DNA of 64,000 nt from Tubiluchus corallicola. Taxonomy: Eukaryota > Priapulida > Priapulimorpha > Priapulimorphida > Tubiluchidae. The stretch is from the NCBI GenBank assembly GCA_030141605.1, contig JAQGDQ010002390.1, positions 1-64,000 on the forward strand. The letters run 5' to 3'. Below, one piece after another: positions 1 to 9,178 of the stretch (position 1 is its first letter; each line of letters starts with the position of its first letter). The notes under the pieces are model-generated. The model searched no databases. It saw nothing but the letters and a program-made list of their open reading frames with translations, and was not told the origin of the DNA. The position numbers and the translations under genes are program-made.

Positions 1-1006
1 GAAAAACAACCTGAACACGCGAACCTCCCAACCCATACGCCGCCTCCCGTATCGACGGGGGAACAGACTGAATCGACGCCCGTGAAGCAATAATAATCGT
101 CGGCAAAGTCATCAATGTCAATACAGCAGAACCCACAAGAGGCGTCGAACGAGGAAAATCAAAAAATTGCAGAAAAACCGCCAGCCCCAGCAAACCAAAA
201 ATAATCGACGGAACAGCCGCTAAATTATTGATATTCACCTCTATAAAATAATGCCAGCGACTCTTGGAGGAAAATTCCTCCAAATAAATCGCCGCCGCAA
301 CACCAATAGAAAATGAGCATACCAACGTCAATATCATCATATAAAAAGAACCCTTTAACGCCCCTAATATACCCGCCAACTCCGCTAACTCAGAATCCCC
401 GTTCGTGAAAAAATTCACATTAAAACGGACCTTGACACGCTCTTCCGAAATAAGAGTATCCAGCCAGCCAATCGCTTTATCGGATAAACGACGATGCTCC
501 TGAGGAACATCCCGCGAAATATGGCCCTTCATAAACATGTCAACATCACCACTCGCTAGTAATTCCAGATCAACCCTGCTCCCAATTAAACGCGGATCCC
601 GAATAACCTGTTCAAGAAGCTCATAACGCGCCCCTTCACTCACAAGCCTATAAAGCTGACGGCGCTCCTTGCGATCCGTCACCGATGGAAATTTCTCCGC
701 AATCGCCCCACGAATAATCGACCGATAATTCGCCTGACGCATCTCCTGCAAATTTCGCTCCCCCGACGGATCAATTACCTCTGAATCAAGATAAACCGGC
801 AAAAGAATATAGGTCTGAAAAAACGCCTTGTAACCACTAAAAATAATACTCCCCAATAACGTAAATAAAGCAATAGCCGCAATAGCAATCCCCGCCAAAC
901 CCGCAAAATAAAAACATCGCTCCTGACGATAACGCTTCTTTAAACTCGCACGAACAATATCCGCCGTACGCCTCGAATCCTTCACAGAAGTCCGCATATT
1001 AGTCAT
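1..1006 (-). CDS. pstA: Phosphate ABC transporter permease PstA (3' end outside window)
   Basis: Inner-membrane permease subunit of the high-affinity phosphate importer. Translating the minus strand from an ATG at 1006 gives an open frame to the window edge, about 335 residues, so the C-terminus is missing. A short cytoplasmic start and first membrane segment (about residues 33-55) are followed by a long, charged extracytoplasmic stretch of about 150 residues, then the transport domain (from about residue 210) with LAAVPSIIFGLLGLAVF and the cytoplasmic-loop region SIREAAYGLGGSR that contacts the ATPase. The long N-terminal extension is typical of alphaproteobacterial PstA. Its start overlaps the pstC stop by 8 bases, implying translational coupling. 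pstB and phoU would be expected further left. Confidence 0.93.
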   Translation of the reverse strand, partial: MTNMRTSVKDSRRTADIVRASLKKRYRQERCFYFAGLAGIAIAAIALFTLLGSIIFSGYKAFFQTYILLPVYLDSEVIDPSGERNLQEMRQANYRSIIRGAIAEKFPSVTDRKERRQLYRLVSEGARYELLEQVIRDPRLIGSRVDLELLASGDVDMFMKGHISRDVPQEHRRLSDKAIGWLDTLISEERVKVRFNVNFFTNGDSELAELAGILGALKGSFYMMILTLVCSFSIGVAAAIYLEEFSSKSRWHYFIEVNINNLAAVPSIIFGLLGLAVFLQFFDFPRSTPLVGSAVLTLMTLPTIIIASRASIQSVPPSIREAAYGLGGSRVQVVF

Positions 1007-2423
1007 ATTGTTCCCTATATTTCTTAATAATCGCTAACGCGATAATATTCAAGACAAGCGTCACACAAAATAAAACAAGCCCTAACGCAAAAACAGACAA
1101 GGTCTTCGCACTTTCAAATTCCTGATCCCCGACTAAAATCGTCGCGATCTGAACCGTAACCGTCGTCACTTCCTCTAGCGGATTAAGCGTAAAATTCGCC
1201 CGTGTCCCCGCCGCCATAACAACAATCATCGTCTCGCCTATCGCACGGGAAATCGCCAAAAGAATACTCCCGATAATACCAGGCAAGGCCGCGGGGAAAA
1301 TCACCCGCTTGATCATCTCTGAACGCGTCGAGCCCAAACTTAACGCCCCCTCCCGCAAAGATTGCGGAACCGCCGTAATCACATCATCCGCCAAAGAGGA
1401 AATAAAAGGAATAATCATTATTCCCATAACTAAACCAGCCGCCACAGCGCTCTCAGAAGCGATATTTAAAGAAAATTCCCACCCGAAAACAGACCCGCTG
1501 AAACTTAAATTATGAAAAAACGGCGCTACAACCAGCGCCGCGAAAAATCCATAAACAACCGTGGGAACACCCGCTAAAATCTCCAGCACAGGCTTAGCTA
1601 CATCCCGAAATCGCGGTGACGCATACTCCGCCATATAAACCGCCGACAAAACACCAATCGGAATCGCAACACACATCGCTATAAACGAAATTAAAAATGT
1701 CCCCATAAAAAGAGGCAAAGCCCCAAAAGACCCCTCACTGGCAACCTGACCGGCACGTAGTGCCGTCTGAGGACTCCAATGCGTTCCTAGGAAAAACTCC
1801 TCAAACGATACCAGAGAAAAAAATCGCAGCGTCTCAAAAAAAAGAGACGCGATAATCCCGACCGTCGTTAAAACAGCAATCCCAGAACAAATCCCCAAAC
1901 CTATCGAAACCACCCGCTCGACAAACTGGCGCGCCCGCAAAGAAGGTGAAATACGACGCAACCCCAAAATCACCATTAAACTTCCAACGGAAACCAGTAA
2001 AACAAACAATAAAAACTCACTGAAAGCCCCCAGCCGCTGATAATAAACCGCCGCGTCATCAATATATGAACGGTCAAATTGACCGCTGAGCAAAACAGGC
2101 TCCCCTACCGCCGCGCCAGAAAGGCTCTTCACATCCCTGAAAAAAACCTCAAACTCAAAATCAGACCCCCCGCCAGCACCTTCGAAAAAGGAAACAACCA
2201 ACCCTTTGAAAATAATCGGCTCCAATATCAGCCAGGCAATCAGTAAAAATCCCGTCGAAAGAACAGACCATAACGCCACATAAACACCATGATGAAACGG
2301 ATGAGAAGACCATTTCTCACCCTCCCCAGACGCCACAGCCAAAACACACGCTTTCTTCCGACCAATCCAAAAGCTGAATAAACATAAGACTAAAAGAAGA
2401 GAAATAAGAAACGATCCACTCAT
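999..2423 (-). CDS. pstC: Phosphate ABC transporter permease PstC
   Basis: Second membrane subunit of the phosphate importer, 474 residues, longer than the roughly 300 of E. coli PstC. The N-terminal 200 residues hold extra membrane segments (about 5-20, 52-72, 135-155) around an extracytoplasmic region. The transport domain follows from about residue 215 with GTHWSPQ, then EILAGVPTVVYGFFAAL, IPFISSLADD and the ATPase-contacting loop SLREGALSLGSTRSEM. It ends with a TAA overlapping pstA by 8 bases and lies 51 bases after pstS, so pstS-C-A is one transcription unit. The N-terminal extension matches alphaproteobacterial PstC proteins, so this is not a fusion artefact. Confidence 0.95.
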   Translation of the reverse strand: MSGSFLISLLLVLCLFSFWIGRKKACVLAVASGEGEKWSSHPFHHGVYVALWSVLSTGFLLIAWLILEPIIFKGLVVSFFEGAGGGSDFEFEVFFRDVKSLSGAAVGEPVLLSGQFDRSYIDDAAVYYQRLGAFSEFLLFVLLVSVGSLMVILGLRRISPSLRARQFVERVVSIGLGICSGIAVLTTVGIIASLFFETLRFFSLVSFEEFFLGTHWSPQTALRAGQVASEGSFGALPLFMGTFLISFIAMCVAIPIGVLSAVYMAEYASPRFRDVAKPVLEILAGVPTVVYGFFAALVVAPFFHNLSFSGSVFGWEFSLNIASESAVAAGLVMGIMIIPFISSLADDVITAVPQSLREGALSLGSTRSEMIKRVIFPAALPGIIGSILLAISRAIGETMIVVMAAGTRANFTLNPLEEVTTVTVQIATILVGDQEFESAKTLSVFALGLVLFCVTLVLNIIALAIIKKYREQYD

Positions 2424-2474
2424 AAAATCCGCTCTTCGCTATCTATAAATAAAATTGAAAAACCCTTCAAACCC

Positions 2475-3542
2475 CTAACGCGAAAAATTCCTTAAAATAC
2501 TTCGCGTATAATGATCCCGCTCCTCTACAGAAAGAGGAACCAATCCCCGATCAGACAAATATCCCTCATCCCCCCAAGCCTCATCGGCCGTAAAATAATC
2601 AACATACTTCCGAAGAGCCGGGCTGATCCTCGCGTGCGCATCCTTTACATAAAAAAATAACGGACGAGATAAAACATACGATCCATTCGCAATCGCCTCA
2701 AATGTTGGCATCTCACCCTCAATCATCGCCCCTTGAATCCTCCCGACATTCTGATCCAGAGAATTAAAACCAAAAACACCCAACGCATGACGGCTGTTTT
2801 CCAACTTCTGAACAATAATCGCGTCATTTTCCCCAGCCTCTACATACACACCATCTTCCCGAATCGCGTGACAAACCGCCTTCCGCTTCTGTTTGTCAAA
2901 AGAACGGATGAACTCAAACATCTCGCACCCAGGCTCCATCGCCATCTCGGCAAACGCGTCCCGCGTGCCAGATGTCGGCGGAGGACCAAAAATCTTGATC
3001 TCCACATCCGGTAAACGATCATTAACCTCACTCCACCTCTTATACGGATTGAAAATAAGACCATCCCCACGCTCATTAGGAACATGAGAGGCAAAACCCA
3101 GAAAAATATCCCGCCGCGTCAATACAAACCGATCCGAACGAATATTGTTCGCTAAAACTATCCCGTCATACCCGATCTTCACTTCCGTAATATCATGAAC
3201 ACCATTGCGCACGCACAATTCACTCTCCGACGGCTCTATCGCCCGAGAAGCATTCACAACATCAGGATAACGCTTTCCGATTCCATCACAAAATAGCTTA
3301 AATCCACCCCCCGTTCCCGTCGCCTCAATCTTCGGCGAGCGATAATCCGTCGTGCGACCAAAATGCTCCGCAATCGCAATCGCAAACGGATAAACCGTCG
3401 AAGAACCAACAATAAAAATCTGACTCTGAGCAAATACCCTCAAAGGAAACAGAACAACAAGACATAACATTACTATATATACCCAAAAAATTAGCTTACG
3501 CCTGTTTCCTCCAGCTATCATCAGGTTATCGCGTATAACCAC
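2475..3542 (-). CDS. pstS: Phosphate-binding periplasmic protein PstS
   Basis: Periplasmic substrate-binding protein that delivers phosphate to PstCA. The 355 residues start at a GTG preceded by a GAGAG stretch about 6 bases upstream; an ATG seven codons in is an alternative start. A signal peptide spans about residues 14-38 (basic RRK, then a hydrophobic core ending in FPLRVFA before QS). The mature protein opens with IFIVGSSTVYPFAIAIAEHFG, the PstS phosphate-loop region, and continues with EATGTGGGFKLFCDG and FGPPPTSGTRDAF, the other anion-contacting segments. First gene of the pst unit. I saw no convincing Pho box upstream. Confidence 0.94.
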   Translation of the reverse strand: MVIRDNLMIAGGNRRKLIFWVYIVMLCLVVLFPLRVFAQSQIFIVGSSTVYPFAIAIAEHFGRTTDYRSPKIEATGTGGGFKLFCDGIGKRYPDVVNASRAIEPSESELCVRNGVHDITEVKIGYDGIVLANNIRSDRFVLTRRDIFLGFASHVPNERGDGLIFNPYKRWSEVNDRLPDVEIKIFGPPPTSGTRDAFAEMAMEPGCEMFEFIRSFDKQKRKAVCHAIREDGVYVEAGENDAIIVQKLENSRHALGVFGFNSLDQNVGRIQGAMIEGEMPTFEAIANGSYVLSRPLFFYVKDAHARISPALRKYVDYFTADEAWGDEGYLSDRGLVPLSVEERDHYTRSILRNFSR

Positions 3543-3589
3543 TTTTCTCTCTCTCCATAATGTTAAGTGTTTTTCAAATACACGGGGCT

Positions 3590-3618
3590 TATATACTATA
3601 TAAAAAATACTTTGTAAA
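3590..3618 (-). promoter_or_regulatory. Putative sigma-70 promoter of pstS
   Basis: On the minus strand, TTTACA (3618-3613) and TATATA (3595-3590) are separated by 17 bases, about 50 bases before the pstS start. The fit to consensus is good, but the region is A/T-rich, so chance matches are easy. Confidence 0.4.
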
Positions 3619-3695
3619 ACAAATAAAATAATTTATGGTTATTTTATTAGCTCTAAAAATACAGCCCTTATAAAACACAGGAGTCTCAACGCACT

Positions 3696-4652
3696 ATGGA
3701 ACAATCTCATCATTGCAGATACCCCCTTGTATTTGAGCCTTTAAACACACTCGCTCAGAGAAGCTATCGAAAAAAAGAAAAAACCTTCCTCTATGCGTTT
3801 ATTCTCATCATAACTTTCATGCTCGTCAAAGTCGCAGGCGGCCTCTTTACAAACTCCCTCGCACTCCTCGCGGACGCAGGGCACATGTTTATCGATTCAA
3901 GCTCCCTCTTTATCGCTCTGCTCGCATTCTCCCTCTCCCGAAAAGAAAGAGACACGAAAAGAACATTCGGGTACCAGCGGCTCCAAGTCATCGCCGCACT
4001 CATAAACGGGCTGATGCTCCTCGCCATCGGAAGCACGATTATCCATGCAGCCATCGAGCGATTCTCATCCCCCGAGGAAGTCAAAGGCGACGCCATGCTC
4101 GCTATCGCACTCGCAGGCCTTTTCGTCAATTTCATCGTCCTCTCCCTCATTCACCAATCCTCCCACGGCGATACACACAAAAATCTGAACGTCATGGGCG
4201 CAATGTTCCACGTCATCGCCGATATACTCGGATCCGTCGCTGCCATCATCGCCGCTGTCATTATCGTCCTGACAGGATGGCACTTCGCTGACCCTATTCT
4301 CTCCATCTTTATCGCCATCATGATCCTTCTCTCCGCCTTCTTCCTGCTGAAAGAAGTCCTCCATGTCCTCCTGCAGGGAACACCCCACACGATCAATATA
4401 GAAAAACTCCATAATGAACTGGAAACACTCCACCCCGATATAGACAATATACACCATATACACGCCTGGATGATCACAGCAGAAGAACCCGTGATCTCCC
4501 TGCACGTACACATTAAGCAAGCTTCCTCCATCAATACAGTCCTGAAAATCATAAAATCATACCTGCAAACACACTACGCCGTACACGAATCAACAATCCA
4601 GATCGAAACAGAAAACACCTGCCCCGACATGCCTTCAAATTGCCCCCAATAA
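3696..4652 (+). CDS. Cation diffusion facilitator family transporter, copy 1
   Basis: Proton-coupled exporter of divalent metal ions, most likely zinc, across the inner membrane. It has 318 residues and six membrane segments (from about residue 33 to 225) followed by a cytoplasmic C-terminal domain. Metal-site motifs are ADAGHMFID in segment 2 and HVIADILGS in segment 5, both HxxxD, the zinc-type tetrahedral site of the CzcD/ZnT branch. The C-terminal domain includes HHIHAWMI and ends with a CPDMPSNCP cysteine motif. An AGGAG lies about 12 bases before the ATG. It is the first of a tandem pair: the next gene has the same length and starts exactly 999 bases downstream. Metal specificity is inferred from motifs only. 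Confidence 0.93.
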   Translation: MEQSHHCRYPLVFEPLNTLAQRSYRKKEKTFLYAFILIITFMLVKVAGGLFTNSLALLADAGHMFIDSSSLFIALLAFSLSRKERDTKRTFGYQRLQVIAALINGLMLLAIGSTIIHAAIERFSSPEEVKGDAMLAIALAGLFVNFIVLSLIHQSSHGDTHKNLNVMGAMFHVIADILGSVAAIIAAVIIVLTGWHFADPILSIFIAIMILLSAFFLLKEVLHVLLQGTPHTINIEKLHNELETLHPDIDNIHHIHAWMITAEEPVISLHVHIKQASSINTVLKIIKSYLQTHYAVHESTIQIETENTCPDMPSNCPQ

Positions 4653-5239
4653 ACCCTTGAAACTGAACATAACAGAAAATCAATAAAAAAAATCATGGCA
4701 CCTAACCATAACCACAGTAAAAATCATATCTCAGGGCCATCACACGCCCTCTCTACAGAAGGCTATAAAAAAAAAGAAAAAATCTTCCTCTGGTCCTTCA
4801 TCCTTATCACAACATTCATGTGCATCGAGGCAGCAGGCGGATTCTTCACAAACTCCCTCGCACTCCTCGCGGACGCAGGCCATATGCTCACAGACGCAAG
4901 CGCACTCCTTATCGCTCTCCTCGCTTTCGCCTACTCCAAAAAAGAACGCAGCCAACATAAAACTTTCGGATACCAGCGGCTCCAGGTCATCGCCGCACTC
5001 ATAAACGGGCTGATGCTCCTCGCCATCGGAAGCGCCATCATCCTCACCGCCATAAAACGATTCTTCAACCCCGTGGAAATCAAAGGCGGAATCATGCTCG
5101 CCATCGCACTCGCAGGCCTTTTCGTCAACCTAATCGTCCTGCTCCTTATACACAAATCATCCCACAACGATACACACAAAAATCTGAACGTCATGGGCGC
5201 AATGTTCCACGTCATCGCCGATATACTCGGATCCGTCGC
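4169..5239 (+). repeat. Tandem 999-bp duplication unit with a perfectly identical block
   Basis: The 72 bases at 4169-4240 recur without a mismatch at 5168-5239, at an offset of 999, equal to the spacing of the two CDF starts. A second identical block covers the segment encoding VIAALINGLMLLAIGS in both copies. Silent positions elsewhere in the pair differ, so identity is patchy. Confidence 0.85.
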
Positions 5240-5651
5240 AGCCATCGCAGCCGGAACCATCATCGTCCTTACAGGATGGCACCTCGCCGACCCAATCCTT
5301 TCCATCATCGTCGCAACCATGGTACTCTTCTCCGCCTACTACCTGCTGAGAGAAGTCTTCCATGTCCTCCTGCAGGGAACACCTCCCCATATCAACATAA
5401 AAACACTTCACGACGAACTGGAAGCACTCCATCCAGATATCAAAGATATCCACCATATACACGCCTGGATGATCACAGCAGAAGAGCCTGTCATTTCCTT
5501 CCACGTCTGCATAGAACCAACAGCCTCACCCGATCAGCTGCTTCCCATTATTAAATCATATCTGAAAAAACAGTATAATATTCACGAATCAACAATACAA
5601 ACTGAAACAACCAGCTCATGTCCCGATGACCCTTCAGAATGCCCACTATAA
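4695..5651 (+). CDS. Cation diffusion facilitator family transporter, copy 2
   Basis: Tandem paralogue of the preceding CDF exporter, also 318 residues, with the same architecture: HxxxD in segment 2 (ADAGHMLTD) and in segment 5 (HVIADILGS), HHIHAWMITAEEP in the cytoplasmic domain and a terminal CPDDPSECP motif. A histidine-rich start (NHNHSKNH) replaces the different N-terminus of copy 1, which may tune metal sensing or delivery. The spacer between the copies is only 42 bases, so they are probably co-transcribed. Some nucleotide blocks are identical between copies (for example 5168-5239 against 4169-4240), while the ends differ. Confidence 0.93.
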   Translation: MAPNHNHSKNHISGPSHALSTEGYKKKEKIFLWSFILITTFMCIEAAGGFFTNSLALLADAGHMLTDASALLIALLAFAYSKKERSQHKTFGYQRLQVIAALINGLMLLAIGSAIILTAIKRFFNPVEIKGGIMLAIALAGLFVNLIVLLLIHKSSHNDTHKNLNVMGAMFHVIADILGSVAAIAAGTIIVLTGWHLADPILSIIVATMVLFSAYYLLREVFHVLLQGTPPHINIKTLHDELEALHPDIKDIHHIHAWMITAEEPVISFHVCIEPTASPDQLLPIIKSYLKKQYNIHESTIQTETTSSCPDDPSECPL

Positions 5652-5723
5652 AAAAACACTCCTCCCGCCTGAAAGAAAATGACCACCCGCCCTCTCCAGA
5701 AAAAAGCCGCATCTGCCCTGCCC

Positions 5724-6038
5724 GCAGAGCGTTTGCGCTCGCTAAACCATCGCATAACATTCCCACGCACCATTAAACTGCACGGCATCACAACTAACGT
5801 TAAAAATGTCGCAAATAAAAGACCGGAAATAATCACAAGCGCTAACTTTTGACCACCACTAAGCAGAAGGACTGTCATATTGAATCGAACGATTCAATAT
5901 ATCTATATTCAACTTCAAAGCCATAGGCATAAGACCTAACGCCGTCGCAACCGTCGTCAATAAAACAGGACGAAGACGCTGAACATCAGTACGGATAATC
6001 GTCTCCCGAGCTGAAAATTTCTGCCGAAAAGACGCCAT
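5724..6038 (-). pseudogene. Decayed duplicate of the RND permease 3' end
   Basis: About 300 bases repeat the last part of the adjacent RND gene (compare 6057-6358). The first piece encodes RQKFSARETIIRT, QRLRPVLLTTVATALGLMP and LNIDILNRSIQYDSPS, then hits a stop. After a one-base insertion near 5850-5860 the second piece resumes in another frame with LALVIISGLLFATFLTLVV, then NVMRWFSERKRS. In the intact gene these are one continuous C-terminus. An ATG at 6038 opens the first piece, but without the other membrane segments no pump could form. It is most simply a local tandem duplication that decayed by frameshift. It points toward the converging CDF genes. Confidence 0.85.
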
Positions 6039-6052
6039 ATTAAATCTTCGAT

Positions 6053-9000
6053 TCAATTAGAACGTTTGCGCTCGCTAAACCATCGCATAACATTCGCACG
6101 CACCATTAAACTGCACGGCGTCACAACTAACGTTAAAAATGCCGCAAATAAAAGACCGGAAATAATCACAAGCGCTAACTGCGACCACCACTGAGAAGAA
6201 GGACTGTCATATTGAATCGAACGATTCAATATATCTATATTCAACTTCAAAGCCATAGGCATAAGACCTAACGCCGTCGTAACCGTCGTCAATAAAACAG
6301 GACGAAGACGCTGAGCACCAGTACGGATAATCGTCTCCCGAGCTGAAAATTTCTGCCGCCTTAAATGCATAAACGTATCAATAAACACAATATTGTTATT
6401 CACAACAATCCCCGCAAGAGCAATAATCCCAATCCCCGTCATCACAATACTAACAGGCGTGCCAACAACAATAAGACCAAGCAACGCACCACTGAACGAT
6501 AAAATAACAGCCGACAAAATCAACCCTGCAAAATAAAAATTGTTAAACTGCGTAATTAAAATCATCGCAATCATCGATACAGCAATAAAAAACGCATTCT
6601 GCAAAAACTCGTTACTTTCCTCCGTCTCCTCAGCCTCACCACGGAACCGGAAATTAACAGCCGGATCAATAGACGCATGCGTGTTCATCCATTCTTCAAT
6701 TTCCTCCACCTTATCCTGAGGAACAACATGATTATACACATCCGCACGAACCCAAACCGTCTGATACCCGTCAAGGAAAACAAGATTCCCAACCTTAAAA
6801 ACAGGCTCATACGCCACAAACTCCGAAATCGGTATAAGACCCTCATGAGTCGGAATGCGAATCATCTCCAGATAATCCAACGTCCGCTGTGACGCCGGAT
6901 AACGAACCAAAATATTCACCTCCTCATCCGAATTAATAGGACGCCACTTCCCAACCTCAAACCCATTCGTTATCAACCGTAACACTTCACCGATCGCACG
7001 CGTGCTCAGCCCTAAACGCGTCGCTTCCTCCTGATCAATGACAATCTGCCAATCAATACCCGGAATGGAATTCGTCGTCTCTATACTATGCAAATCACTC
7101 ATGCTCGATAAATAATCCGCAATATAATTCGCCGTCTCCTCAAGAAGAAGAACATCAGAGGAAAAAAGCTGTATCTGTATCGGCTTGCCAATAGGAGGCC
7201 CCTCCTCAGGGGTAATGAACTCAAACTTCACTCCACCCATCCCCTCAAGGCTTTTTTCTATATCAACCATTATATCAGCAACCTTACGACGCTTGTTCCA
7301 ATCGACAAAATTAAACATTACAGACCCTATAACATCAGAGTTTTGATCCGGAAACTGCATCACAGAATAATAAATTTCCACCTCATCCGTCTTGGGCAAA
7401 CGATCCTCAACCTGACGTATAATATCACTGATTTCATCAATCGAAAAATTCCCCTGTGCCCGAACATCCATACGCATATATTCCGGCTCAACATCCGGAA
7501 AAAAAACAATACCCGGTCCATAATTACTAAATAAAACAAAAGTCGATACTAAAATAATAATCGCCATAAACACAAGCCGAAGCGGACGCCTTAAAGCAAA
7601 AATCAAAAAACGAATATAAATACCCACAATCCCTTTTGCCTTCAAAATAGCCGACATAGGCGTCTGAACCGTCATAGAACGATCCGAAATCGCTATGCTC
7701 TTCCCCCCCACCAAACTGCCTATCGTAGGAATAAAAATTAACGCCACAAATAAAGAAGACCCCAAAACCGCCAACAACGTAATCGGCAAATAAGACATAA
7801 ATTCACCAACTGTATCCGGCCAAAATAACAAAGGGAAAAAAGCCGCCAAAGTCGTTATCGTCGAAACAAAAATAGGCTGCCCCATCCGAATCGCCGCCAT
7901 CCTCCAGGCTTCTTCCTGACCCTTCCCCTCATGAATCTGACGATCCGCATACTCCGTAACAACAATCGCTCCATCAACAAGCAAACCAACAGACAAAATT
8001 AAAGAAAATAAAACAACCATGTTCAACGTCATGCCCGCAAAGGAAATCAACATAATGCCAGACAATAAAGACAACGGAATCGCTAAACCAACCAATAACG
8101 CATTCCTCAAACCAAGAGCCGCAACAATGATAATCATAATCAAAGCAATCGCCGTCGCAATCCCATTGTTAAGATCCGTCAACATATCCTCAACATACTT
8201 ACCTTGATCGTTAAACCAATATAAATTAATACTCTCCTGAAGAGTCGATGGCCACTCTTCATACTTCTCATCCACAAGCGCCCGGACAAGCTCTATCACC
8301 TCTAAAATATTCTCCCCAGAACGCTTGGAAATCTCTAAAACAAAAGCCGATTCACCATTAATACGCGCCAGGGATTTCTGATCCTTGAAATTCTGCCGAA
8401 CCTCCGCAATATCCTGCAAACGTAAAATCGTATCACCATCAACAAGAACCGGTAAATTCAAAACATCCGCTATATTCTCAAAAAGACCAGAAGCCTTAAA
8501 AGATAAACGACCCGTCCCCGTATCCTGATTCCCCGCCGCTATCAACGTATTGTTACTGGCAATCAATGCCGTAATATCCGCTATCTGAAGAGAATGAGCC
8601 TCCACTTTCAACGGATCAATTAAAATTTCCGTCTGCTCTTCCCGATCCCCACGAAGAAAAACCTCCAAAACACCAGGAAGAGACTCTATATCATCCCGTA
8701 AACTACGCGCCAAAAGCAAAAGCGCCCGCTCGGGAATCGTCCCATAAAGCGCCAGAGAAATAATCGGAAACTCACTGAAATTAATCTCCATTATCTCAGG
8801 CTCGTCAGCACCATCGGGCAAAGACGGCTTCACATCATCAATCTTACGATAAACATCCGTCAACGCCTGAGCAATATCAATATGATTTTCAAACTCAAGC
8901 TTAATCCACGCCCCACCCTCATACGCCGTAGCCTCAACCTCCTTGAGACCATCTAAATCCTGAATCTCCTGCTCCACAGGATTGATCAGCATCCGAGCAG

Positions 9001-9178
9001 AATCCTGCGGAGAAATACCCTCATAAGGAATTGTAATGAAAATAAGAGGAATGTTAATATCAGGCGAAGACTCCCGAGGCGTATTATTCCAAGAAACCAC
9101 ACCCTGAATAATAATAAAGAAAAATAAAAGAAGAACCGTCCGCTTATAAGAAAACGCAAAATTGATAATCCCGTGCAT
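6053..9178 (-). CDS. Efflux RND transporter permease subunit
   Basis: Proton-driven inner-membrane pump of the resistance-nodulation-division superfamily, 1041 residues as expected for AcrB-like pumps. Membrane segment 1 is at the N-terminus, then a periplasmic porter domain (about 30-330). Segments 2-6 (about 335-500) include the proton-relay segment 4 with SVGLLVDGAIVVTEY. A second porter domain follows, then segments 8-12 with AGIVVNNNIVFIDTF and a C-terminus ending SERKRSN before a TGA. Its ATG shares one base with the stop of the preceding membrane fusion protein, so the two are translationally coupled. No outer-membrane channel gene is adjacent. Substrates cannot be told from sequence. 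Confidence 0.94.
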   Translation of the reverse strand: MHGIINFAFSYKRTVLLLFFFIIIQGVVSWNNTPRESSPDINIPLIFITIPYEGISPQDSARMLINPVEQEIQDLDGLKEVEATAYEGGAWIKLEFENHIDIAQALTDVYRKIDDVKPSLPDGADEPEIMEINFSEFPIISLALYGTIPERALLLLARSLRDDIESLPGVLEVFLRGDREEQTEILIDPLKVEAHSLQIADITALIASNNTLIAAGNQDTGTGRLSFKASGLFENIADVLNLPVLVDGDTILRLQDIAEVRQNFKDQKSLARINGESAFVLEISKRSGENILEVIELVRALVDEKYEEWPSTLQESINLYWFNDQGKYVEDMLTDLNNGIATAIALIMIIIVAALGLRNALLVGLAIPLSLLSGIMLISFAGMTLNMVVLFSLILSVGLLVDGAIVVTEYADRQIHEGKGQEEAWRMAAIRMGQPIFVSTITTLAAFFPLLFWPDTVGEFMSYLPITLLAVLGSSLFVALIFIPTIGSLVGGKSIAISDRSMTVQTPMSAILKAKGIVGIYIRFLIFALRRPLRLVFMAIIILVSTFVLFSNYGPGIVFFPDVEPEYMRMDVRAQGNFSIDEISDIIRQVEDRLPKTDEVEIYYSVMQFPDQNSDVIGSVMFNFVDWNKRRKVADIMVDIEKSLEGMGGVKFEFITPEEGPPIGKPIQIQLFSSDVLLLEETANYIADYLSSMSDLHSIETTNSIPGIDWQIVIDQEEATRLGLSTRAIGEVLRLITNGFEVGKWRPINSDEEVNILVRYPASQRTLDYLEMIRIPTHEGLIPISEFVAYEPVFKVGNLVFLDGYQTVWVRADVYNHVVPQDKVEEIEEWMNTHASIDPAVNFRFRGEAEETEESNEFLQNAFFIAVSMIAMILITQFNNFYFAGLILSAVILSFSGALLGLIVVGTPVSIVMTGIGIIALAGIVVNNNIVFIDTFMHLRRQKFSARETIIRTGAQRLRPVLLTTVTTALGLMPMALKLNIDILNRSIQYDSPSSQWWSQLALVIISGLLFAAFLTLVVTPCSLMVRANVMRWFSERKRSN

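Noticed and set aside
3541-3695. Pho box before pstS
   Set aside because: The region is mostly A/T-rich and I found no pair of direct repeats matching the known PhoB consensus with the right spacing.
4065-4520. 151-codon minus-strand frame inside CDF copy 1 (and a matching one in copy 2)
   Set aside because: An Asp/Gly/Glu-rich mirror of a conserved membrane protein, with composition explained by the opposite-strand codons. Both copies show it because the DNA is duplicated.
5582-5878. 98-codon minus-strand frame next to CDF copy 2, as a possible independent gene
   Set aside because: Its first half is the frame-shifted tail of the RND duplicate (LALVIISGLLFATF, MRWFSERKRS). The rest is antisense to the end of the CDF gene.
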